DNA of 46,426 nucleotides from Haloglomus irregulare. Lineage in GTDB: Archaea; Halobacteriota; Halobacteria; Halobacteriales; Haloarculaceae. The notes below the pieces were generated by a model, which had not been told where the DNA came from, did no database searches, and saw only the letters and a list, made by a program, of their open reading frames with translations. The translations under genes and the position numbers were made by a program. The stretch covers positions 1-46,426 of the forward strand of contig NZ_QMDX01000016.1 in assembly GCF_007421925.1 (NCBI RefSeq). Reading direction: 5' to 3'. Numbering within the stretch: the first letter of the stretch is position 1; each line of letters opens with the position of its first letter. Positions 39,792 to 46,426 of this stretch are shown in pieces.

Positions 39792-42700
39792 TCACTCGTT
39801 CGGCGGCCAGGCGTGGTAGAACAGGATGGGGCGTTGCTCGCCCTCGTCGTCGTACCGGTCGGAGCCGACGCCGGTCGTCGCCAGGTCGAAGCCGGCCGGC
39901 CGGAACGCCGTCGCGCGGACCTCCTCGCCGCCGGTGATGCGGCCGCTGTCGTCCATCGCGAGCAGCCGCGCGATGGCGCCCGGCGGGACAGACTGGTCGA
40001 TGACCGTCGCGGTCCCGTCGCCCGCGCCGGCGCCACCAGCGTCCTCGGGCGTGCCGCCGTCGACGGCGGTGCCGCCCGCCGGGCCGCTCGCGTCGTCGCC
40101 GGGCTCGTGGGGAGTCGCGGCCCCGGGCTGGAGGTGGCCGGCGACGGTGGTCGCGTCGAGCGTCCCCTGGATGAGGTGCTGGATGACGCCGCCCTGGCCG
40201 TCGGGCATCGCGGTGCCGTGCGACCAGCCGAAGGCGAGCGGGCTCTCGGCGACCGTCCGCTCCTCGCCGACACGGTCGGCGCCGCAGGCGATGCAGTCCA
40301 GCAGCTGCGGGGAGACCCCGAGTTCGACCGACCGGGACGCCCCCGGCGCGGGGGCCTCGACGTGGCCGATGGCGGGCGGGTCCCCGCCGGCGTCGATGGC
40401 GACGTACGTGACGACGGTCGGCTCGGGCTCCTCCCCCGGGCCGCCCGGCAGGTCGTGGTAGGTGAGTTCGAGTTGATCGCTCAGTAGCGTCGCCCGCGCG
40501 GTCGTGTGGCCGGTCACGTCGCCGTGGCCGTGTAGGAGGTGGAGCGCGCGGTCGTCGAACGCGGCGTAGCTGTTGTGGTTTGCGCCCGACGGGTCGACGG
40601 TGCTGTTGACGACCTGCTGGTCGAGCGTGCCGTGGGCGGCGATGGCCCCCCGAGAGATGCCGACCAGCCCGTCGGTCACGGTCGCGGTGTCGACCTCACC
40701 GACGACGTTGGTGGCGGTGAGCATGACGTAGTCGGCCTCGACCCCGAGGTCGACGACCTGGCTCCCAGGCGTCGTGGGGGTGAGGAAGTGCCCGACCTCG
40801 ACGTCGTCCGCGCTCGACAGCTCGAACGCCTGGAACATGACGGCGTAGCTGTCGTCGACCTGTCCCTCCGGGAAGGCGGCGGCGTCGAAGGCCATCTTGA
40901 AGCCGTCGCCTTCGGTCGCGGTGACCCGGCCGGCGAGCCCGTTGGCGGCCTCGTCGTCGTAGACGAGCAGGTCGAGTGCCTGGCCGCTGTGGGTGGCACC
41001 GACCGCGGCGTCAGTCTTGCTCACGTCGTCGGCGACGCTGACCGACCGCTGGGTGAAGGTCTCGCTCCCGCCCCCGTCACGCCGGGCGCAGCCGTAGGTC
41101 CAGCCGTCCGTGTGGTCCGGCGGGCCCTCGCGGGGCGTCGCGACGTTGTTGGTGGCGGTGAACAGGAGCAGGTCGGGCTCGAAGCCGAGCCCGGAGAGGC
41201 TCACCGTCTCGGAGGCGGTCGGCGTCTCGAACGTCCCTGTGGCGTAGGCGGTGACGCCGCCGGAACTGCCGCCGCCGAACCCCTGTGGGAAGATGTCCGG
41301 CGGGCGCCAGCCTCCTCCTCGACCCCGCCCGCGGCAGGCGGCGTAGCCCGCGCCCGCGCCGCCGAGGAGCGCCGGGACGACCCAGGCGAGGCCCGGGAGG
41401 TCGGGGATGGCGAACCCGAAGCCGACCGCGATGGGGACCTGGTCCTCGTCCTCGTCGGTCGCGCCGTCGTCGTCGACGACGATCACGCGGGCGGTGTAAT
41501 CGCCCGGCTGGAGGTAGCGCTTCGTCACCGTCGGCCCGGTCGTCGTCGTGTCGATGGTTCCGTCGGCGCCGAAGTCCCAGCGGTACTCGACGATGGTCCC
41601 GTCGGCGTCTCGCGAGTTCGCGGCGTCAAACGTGATGACGGTCCCCGGGACTGCCGACAGCGGGTCGTGGTCGATGTCGGCGCGCGGCGGCAGGTTCCCG
41701 CCCTCGACGGTGACCGTCCCGCAGTCCACGACCGTCGGCTCGACCCCCTCGCCGTGGACCCGGACCCGGACCGGGTACGTTCCCGGCTCGTCGTAGGTGG
41801 CGGGCTCGCGGAAATCCGTCTCGTCGGTCTGCTCGTACTCGCCGTCGCCGTCCGTGTCGAACTCGACGAACACGACACGCTCGGACGCTGAGGCGTCGAC
41901 GACCACCTGCTCGCCCGGCTCGACCGTCCGTGGCTCGACGGTACACTCGGTGGCCGGGACCTGCTCGACGACGAGGTCACGGGTCGTCCGGTCGGTCGCG
42001 CCGTCGTCGTCGGTCACCAGCAGGACGGCGTTGTACAGACCCGTCGAGCCGTAGGGGAAGTCCGTCTCGGGGCGGGTCGTGTTGCGCTCGAACGTCCCGT
42101 CGCCGTCGAAGTCCCAGCTGTAGCGGACGATCTGTCCGTCGGGGTCGGTGGAATTGCGCCCGTCGAACGTGACCGGGACGCCGACCTGCGCCCGCGTCGT
42201 CGAGGGCGTGAATCGGGCGACCGGGGGCTCGTTCGCGCCGATGGTCACCTCGCCACAGGGGGCGGTGTCCGTCTCGCCGGTCGAGGTGTTCCGGACCTGC
42301 ACGGACGGCTGGTAGCTGCCCGGCTCCTCGTAGACGGCGTCGTAGGTCGGCGCCGCGAAGGTGTCCGTATCGAGGGTGCCGTCGCCGTCGAGGTCCCAGC
42401 GGTAGGTGTCGGAGTTCGCGGACTCGGCGGCGTCCAGCGTGACGGGCTCGCCGGTCCCCGCCGTCGTGGCCCGGGCCGTACAGCGCGCCCGCGGCTCCGG
42501 GATCGGCGCGACCACCTCGACGTCCCGGGTGGTCGTGTCCGTGGCTCCGTCGTCGTCCTCGATGGTCAGGACGACGTTCTGGAAGCTCCCGGCGGCAGAC
42601 GACGGGAACCGGTGTTCGGTGACGGGGTCAGTGGTGGCGTTGTCGGTAGTCCCGTCGCCGTCGAAGTCCCAGCGGTGCTCGACGAGGCTCCCGTCGGGGT

Positions 42701-44054
42701 CCGACGAGGCCGAGGCGTCGAAGGTCGTCGACTCGGTGGCAACGGCCGGTTGCGGGTCGTAGCTGAACTCCGCGGTCGGGCGCTGGTTCTCCGGCTCGAC
42801 GGTGACCGTGTTGCAGTCGGCGGTGTCGCTCTCGCCGCTCGAACCGTTGTACGCGGTCACGGCGGGCGTGTACTGGCCAGGCTCGGCGTAGCGGGTCGTC
42901 ACCTGCTCGACGGTGAGCCGGTCGGTGTCGGGCTGGCCGTCGCCGTCGAAGTCGTACTCGTAGCTGTCGCTGTTGCTCGACTCGGCGGCGTCGATGGTCA
43001 CCTCCTCCCCGACCGCGACCGTCTCGGGCGTCGCCGTACAGCGGGCGGTCGGGCCGGGCGGCCCGACGGCGATGTCGCCGAACGCGCGGTCGGTCGCGCC
43101 GTCGTCGTCCTCGACGGTCAGCACGATGGTGTAGCCGCGCTGCGAGTCGTAGGTCCAGGTCGCGGTCGGGTCGCTGGTGGTCTTCTCGGCGATGTCGTCG
43201 CCGTCGAAGTCCCAGCGGTACTCGACGAGGCTCCCGTCCGGGTCCGACGACCCCGAAGCGTCGAAGGTGACCTGCTCGCCCGCGTTCGGGTCCGACGGCG
43301 AGAAGGTGAAGTCGGCCGTCGGCTTCTCGTTGACGACGGTGGTGCGGAAGCCGTAATCCTCGTCGAAGTCGTCGTTGTCGCCGAAGAGGTTGTCCTGTGG
43401 CGAGACGAACAGGTACCGGGCGTCGGTGGGGACGGTGACGGTGGTGCTGTTCGAGGAGGCGTCCTGCGTCGCGACCTGAAAGTCCTCCGGGATGTCCGTC
43501 TCCTCCTCGCCGTTGAACGTCGGGCTGGTGACGAAGTCGCTCCCGGCGTCGACGGCACCCGGGAGCCGGTCGCGCTCGGACGCCGCGAGCAGCGTGTCGT
43601 TGACGCTGAACACCGCCGTCATCCCGAACACCTGCTCCCCGCCGTTGTCGTAGTCGCCCAGCCGCTCGATGCGGACCGTCTCACCCGGCTGCACGCCGAG
43701 GTCGGAGAGCAGGAACGGGGTCGCGGCGAGGTCGTTCTCCTCCCGCGCGTGGAGGTACGTCGCCCGGGGGATGATGCCCTGCGAGGCCTGAATGGTGGCC
43801 CCGACTACCGCCGGGTCGCGGACGGCGAAGGCGTCACCGCCACCGTCGTCACCACCCGGCACGCTGGCCGCCGCCGGCAGGACGAGTCCCGCGCCGACGA
43901 TCAGCGTGACGACGACCGCTGCCGCGAGGAGCGCCGAGCCGCGGCGCTCGGCGGACCTGGTGCGGCCGGTCGTCGGGCGTCCTCTGCTGGGCACGGCTTC
44001 TCCGAGCGCCGGGCGGACCGTCGCTCGTTCCTGACCGATTGGATGCGACGGCAT
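39792..44054 (-). CDS. Membrane PKD-repeat protein with cytoplasmic triple module
   Basis: The protein has 1420 aa from ATG 44054; the frame open to 44303 adds a basic tail with no sense. A basic head precedes a first membrane segment at about 40-65 (SALLAAAVVVTLIVGAGLVL). Then comes a strand-rich domain (about 70-240) resembling galactose-binding lectin-like folds (TVPTDARYLFVSPQDNLFGD). Seven PKD domains at about 243-878 alternate between a Cys-free type (YRWDFDGDG, DDDGATD) and a type with two Cys. A second membrane segment at about 884-905 ends in CRGRGRGGGWRPP. By the positive-inside rule the PKD part is outside and the C-terminal 485 residues are inside. That C-terminal part repeats the three-fold module of the 3378-aa protein (ATGTFETPTASETVSL, DDRALHLLHG, FGWSHGTAM). 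Confidence 0.85.
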   Translation of the reverse strand: MPSHPIGQERATVRPALGEAVPSRGRPTTGRTRSAERRGSALLAAAVVVTLIVGAGLVLPAAASVPGGDDGGGDAFAVRDPAVVGATIQASQGIIPRATYLHAREENDLAATPFLLSDLGVQPGETVRIERLGDYDNGGEQVFGMTAVFSVNDTLLAASERDRLPGAVDAGSDFVTSPTFNGEEETDIPEDFQVATQDASSNSTTVTVPTDARYLFVSPQDNLFGDNDDFDEDYGFRTTVVNEKPTADFTFSPSDPNAGEQVTFDASGSSDPDGSLVEYRWDFDGDDIAEKTTSDPTATWTYDSQRGYTIVLTVEDDDGATDRAFGDIAVGPPGPTARCTATPETVAVGEEVTIDAAESSNSDSYEYDFDGDGQPDTDRLTVEQVTTRYAEPGQYTPAVTAYNGSSGESDTADCNTVTVEPENQRPTAEFSYDPQPAVATESTTFDASASSDPDGSLVEHRWDFDGDGTTDNATTDPVTEHRFPSSAAGSFQNVVLTIEDDDGATDTTTRDVEVVAPIPEPRARCTARATTAGTGEPVTLDAAESANSDTYRWDLDGDGTLDTDTFAAPTYDAVYEEPGSYQPSVQVRNTSTGETDTAPCGEVTIGANEPPVARFTPSTTRAQVGVPVTFDGRNSTDPDGQIVRYSWDFDGDGTFERNTTRPETDFPYGSTGLYNAVLLVTDDDGATDRTTRDLVVEQVPATECTVEPRTVEPGEQVVVDASASERVVFVEFDTDGDGEYEQTDETDFREPATYDEPGTYPVRVRVHGEGVEPTVVDCGTVTVEGGNLPPRADIDHDPLSAVPGTVITFDAANSRDADGTIVEYRWDFGADGTIDTTTTGPTVTKRYLQPGDYTARVIVVDDDGATDEDEDQVPIAVGFGFAIPDLPGLAWVVPALLGGAGAGYAACRGRGRGGGWRPPDIFPQGFGGGSSGGVTAYATGTFETPTASETVSLSGLGFEPDLLLFTATNNVATPREGPPDHTDGWTYGCARRDGGGSETFTQRSVSVADDVSKTDAAVGATHSGQALDLLVYDDEAANGLAGRVTATEGDGFKMAFDAAAFPEGQVDDSYAVMFQAFELSSADDVEVGHFLTPTTPGSQVVDLGVEADYVMLTATNVVGEVDTATVTDGLVGISRGAIAAHGTLDQQVVNSTVDPSGANHNSYAAFDDRALHLLHGHGDVTGHTTARATLLSDQLELTYHDLPGGPGEEPEPTVVTYVAIDAGGDPPAIGHVEAPAPGASRSVELGVSPQLLDCIACGADRVGEERTVAESPLAFGWSHGTAMPDGQGGVIQHLIQGTLDATTVAGHLQPGAATPHEPGDDASGPAGGTAVDGGTPEDAGGAGAGDGTATVIDQSVPPGAIARLLAMDDSGRITGGEEVRATAFRPAGFDLATTGVGSDRYDDEGEQRPILFYHAWPPNE

Positions 44055-44065
44055 AACGATGGACG

Positions 44066-44077
44066 CTAACTGGTTAG
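44066..44077. promoter_or_regulatory. Small palindrome before the PKD gene
   Basis: CTAAC-TG-GTTAG is perfect with 5-base arms, lying 11 bases upstream of the ATG at 44054 on the minus strand. It could be an operator or chance. Confidence 0.25.
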
Positions 44078-44169
44078 TCACCCATCGAGGACCGGTCACG
44101 CACCGATTCCACCCTAGGCGTGGGGTCGCGTTAACTGTGTCTCGAATTGTGGTAGACGGCGAAGGCTTC

Positions 44170-44214
44170 CAGCCACGACTGCGCTGTTGATTGCGACCGA
44201 ATAGGTCGTGGCTG
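44170..44214. repeat. Inverted repeat in the TFB-like/PKD intergenic space
   Basis: Arms CAGCCACGAC (44170-44179) and GTCGTGGCTG (44205-44214) match perfectly over 10 bases with a 25-base loop. The gap 44055-44307 also holds tandem GCGAGC-like repetition at about 44221-44242. Position after the TFB-like gene (minus strand) suits a transcript-end hairpin or a regulator site. Confidence 0.4.
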
Positions 44215-44307
44215 CGCGCGCAGCGAGCGAAGCGAGCGAGCACGGAGCGGAGGGTGGGGCGGAGGGGACGCGGGGCCGTGGAGTCGAAACGAAGGGGTTG
44301 CACCTCC

Positions 44308-46302
44308 TCAGTCGTCCGCGACCAGCCCAGCTACTGCCGCCGTCGGCTGGTGGCGCCGCTCACTCGCGTCGTGCAGCTCCCGCGAGTAGTTCGAAATCTT
44401 CCATCTGGAGGTCGGCACGGTTGCCTCGACTGCCCTGACCACGTCGGCCTGGGTCACGGCCTTCCCATCGGTCAGCCGGTCTGCCGCATACACCGCCGCC
44501 CCAGCCACGGTCATCCGCGCCGTGCCCGGTGCGATTGCCTCCCTGTCGGTCACATCCATCAGCCGCTCCGCGACCCGGACCAGGTCGATGCCGGTCGCCA
44601 CGTCCAGTTCATCGTCCAGCGCGGCGACTACCCGACCAACCGCCCTGTCTCGCACCGGGGGCACGTCCACGTCGGTCTGCACCCGAATCTTCCGGACGGC
44701 TGCACACACCCGTTCACGACTCGTCTTCGCGTGCTCGGCGATCTGTGCCGGCGTGCGCTCCACACCGGCCTTCCGGCCAGCCAGTAGCACCGCCCCGGCC
44801 GCCAGCGACTCCCAGGCCATCCGGCCGCCCGGCAGCCGCGCCTCCTTCGCGGCCTCCAGGTACCGCGACGCATCCGTCGTCACGTGTTCGGGCAACTCAA
44901 GATTCGCCCCGAGCATCCCGATATCGCGGAACCCCTCGTTCAGACGCTTGTCCCGCTTGTCGTGCATCGTGAAGCGCTTGTGCCGCCGCCGAAGCCGCTC
45001 CATCTTGTCCTTCCGCTCCGGGGAGAGCGTATTCCCCTTCCCGTCCGTCGAGAGAAAGAACGTTGTATGCAGCCCCTTGTCGACCTGCAGCTCCTTCGTC
45101 GGCTCGACCGCCCATTCACCGTCGCGCTCACTGCCCTCGGGGGCGTGCGCCTTCAGCCCCGGTTTCCGCTCCAGGGCATCGATCGACACGACAAGCCCAC
45201 AGTCCGCACACACCGCCTCGACGTCCTCGATACGCAGGCCGGTCACGTCGTGTCCGGCGGCTTCCAGTCGGTCCAACTCCTCGCGAACTCTGTCGAACGA
45301 GCGGAGATTCCCACTCTTGCTCAAGGCCTCTGTCTCTGGTGAGCCCTTGGTAGCTGTCGGGGTTGTGTACGACTTGACTGCAGCCTCTGTCTCGACGGCT
45401 CCTGGTGGCGTTCGGGGCTCCGGCGGTAGCCGCTCGATGGCGGGCGCCGTCTTCTCCGGCACAGCCCGAGGCACGCGACGGACCACGGCCGTCGTCCCGA
45501 CGGCGTCAACAGGCGGCCGCGGGTCCGGCGCCGGCCACTCGTCGATGAACCCTGGCGGGTTACGAGCCCGCGAGTCCGTCACCGAGGCCGTATCGGTCTG
45601 CCGTTCAGCATCTAGAACCGGGCGAACGGCCGGACGAACCGACTGCTCGCTCGTGGGCACCCGAACGCTATCCTCGCCGGGCTTCGGGTCGTGTCCCAAG
45701 GTCTTGACTGTGGCAACCATGTCATAACTGAACCCGAACCCGTGGAGGACCGTCCGCACCCGTTCGCCGCGGCGAATGAAGGCTACGTTCAATTCGGGGG
45801 CGTATCTGACGGCATCGGGAGCCCCGCCATCGCCGTCCGCCTCAGCGAACGGCTTGGGGTCGACAGGCACGGCGGAGCGCCAGGCCGCTTCGAGCGAGGG
45901 GCGGTCACTCTCGGGACACCGGACTCGGGAGGCGTACCGGTCCCGTGCGTGACTGGTGGGCGTGACCGATGCCCGGACTTCCTCTGGCGGGTCCAGGAGC
46001 ATCGCGTCCGGGTCGGCGTCGAGCTCCTCCTCGGGGTCTGGCGTCACCGCTGGGGTCGTCTCGTCGGCATCCTCTCCCGGGAGGATCTCCCGGTGGGATG
46101 CAGCATACGGCTCGGCGGCCGCCGGTGAGTATCGCTCGGCCACGGTCCGGGGGGCTAGCACGAACTCCAGGTCAACGTCACGAGCGTCGGTGGCGTCGGT
46201 ATTCGACCGATCGCGAAGGTAGACTGTCAGTCGGTCGCCCTCGCTGAAGTCGGTCTCGGCGGCGTCATCGGGTAGTTGTTCCGCCTTGAGCAGGCCGTTC
46301 AC
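44308..46302 (-). CDS. TFB-like (TFIIB) protein with OB-fold N-terminal extension, 5' end disrupted
   Basis: The C-terminal ~300 residues are a TFIIB-type factor: half a zinc ribbon (VCADCGLVV near 365, no first CxxC), a B-reader/linker region (ELQVDKGLHTTFF, LSPERKDKMERLRRRHKRF), and two cyclin-like repeats (LPGGRMAWESLAAGAVLLAG; ARMTVAGAAVYAADRLTDGK). Usual haloarchaeal TFBs have about 320 aa. Here a ~360-residue extension precedes, starting with an S1-like OB-fold (VNGIEPGFGVYANL ... GDRLTVYLRD) and then acidic linkers. GTG 46302 gives 664 aa, but the OB-fold begins upstream, and the frame stays open to the window edge through the right-end hairpin of an IS element. The 5' end therefore looks truncated or fused by insertion. 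Confidence 0.72.
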   Translation of the reverse strand: MNGLLKAEQLPDDAAETDFSEGDRLTVYLRDRSNTDATDARDVDLEFVLAPRTVAERYSPAAAEPYAASHREILPGEDADETTPAVTPDPEEELDADPDAMLLDPPEEVRASVTPTSHARDRYASRVRCPESDRPSLEAAWRSAVPVDPKPFAEADGDGGAPDAVRYAPELNVAFIRRGERVRTVLHGFGFSYDMVATVKTLGHDPKPGEDSVRVPTSEQSVRPAVRPVLDAERQTDTASVTDSRARNPPGFIDEWPAPDPRPPVDAVGTTAVVRRVPRAVPEKTAPAIERLPPEPRTPPGAVETEAAVKSYTTPTATKGSPETEALSKSGNLRSFDRVREELDRLEAAGHDVTGLRIEDVEAVCADCGLVVSIDALERKPGLKAHAPEGSERDGEWAVEPTKELQVDKGLHTTFFLSTDGKGNTLSPERKDKMERLRRRHKRFTMHDKRDKRLNEGFRDIGMLGANLELPEHVTTDASRYLEAAKEARLPGGRMAWESLAAGAVLLAGRKAGVERTPAQIAEHAKTSRERVCAAVRKIRVQTDVDVPPVRDRAVGRVVAALDDELDVATGIDLVRVAERLMDVTDREAIAPGTARMTVAGAAVYAADRLTDGKAVTQADVVRAVEATVPTSRWKISNYSRELHDASERRHQPTAAVAGLVADD

Positions 46303-46371
46303 GGTGTAGCAGTCCTGATCGAGATTCGCATAGACGCCGAATCCGGGCTCGATACCGTTGACGACCGCGGC

Positions 46372-46411
46372 GTGACCTCCTCCCCGTGGTAAACGACGGG
46401 GCTTCCCACAA
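46372..46411 (-). mobile_element. Right end of an IS200/IS605-type element (element continues outside window)
   Basis: On the minus strand it reads CTTGTGGGAAGCCCCGTCG, then TTTACC, ACGGGGAGGAGGTCAC. The hairpin and the GAGGAGGTCAC end match the orphan right end at 13279-13313. In this family tnpB lies on the 5' side of such an end, so a tnpB gene, whole or partial, is expected just beyond the window on the minus strand. The element end lies a few codons before the OB-fold of the TFB-like protein. Confidence 0.6.
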
Positions 46412-46426
46412 GCCGAAGCCCGCTGG

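Noticed and set aside
39792-44303. Longer start of the PKD protein at 44303
   Set aside because: The added 83 residues are basic, unlike the rest, and overlap the inverted repeat at 44170-44214. ATG 44054 gives a normal basic head followed by a membrane segment.

Overview
The window is haloarchaeal. Proteins are very acidic and coding DNA is GC-rich. It carries an Orc1/Cdc6 initiator, a TFB-like (archaeal TFIIB) protein, a Bat-type PAS/GAF/HTH_10 regulator, twin-arginine lipoproteins and TATA-box promoters with short leaders. Nothing identifies the species. No tRNA, rRNA or CRISPR array was seen.

Left part (1-14705): an accessory or plasmid-like region, visibly less GC-rich and rich in mobile DNA. 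It opens with the 3' end of a MoxR-type AAA+ ATPase, a DUF433/DUF5615 toxin-antitoxin pair, a large HExxH-plus-VWA protein and a SWIM zinc-finger protein, which looks like a MoxR/VWA/SWIM system. Three copies of a paired inverted repeat (GTTACCCCAC, 21-22 bases, GTGGGGTAAC) lie in its intergenic spaces. Next come a tnpB-only IS200/IS605-type element and an orc1/cdc6 gene (minus strand). A replication origin of about 1.3 kb follows, with nine ORB-like repeats of core AATTGCGGACATGGTGGTGG flanking an AT-rich segment. After it lie a DUF192 membrane protein, a decayed lipoprotein gene, an intact lipoprotein gene, two orphan IS right-end hairpins, a 127-bp MITE with perfect 8-bp target duplication, and an IS1595-like element.

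Right part (14706-46426): very GC-rich. A Bat-like regulator, a small membrane protein and an FxsA protein precede a tightly packed plus-strand operon (18411-39782) of five proteins: 277, 1233 (DUF6603-like), 1464, 3378 and 763 aa (the last with a lamin-tail-like domain). Junctions are 15 bp, 5 bp and two 4-bp GTGA overlaps. Convergent to it, 9 bp away, is a 1420-aa membrane protein with seven PKD domains outside and a cytoplasmic triple module that is clearly homologous to a module inserted in the 3378-aa protein. I read this as one undescribed system: a large cytosolic multi-protein assembly tethered to a surface PKD stalk through a shared module. None of its components has a known enzymatic motif.

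The window ends with a TFB-like protein with a long N-terminal extension beginning in an S1-like OB-fold. Its 5' end abuts the right-end hairpin of another IS200/IS605-type element.
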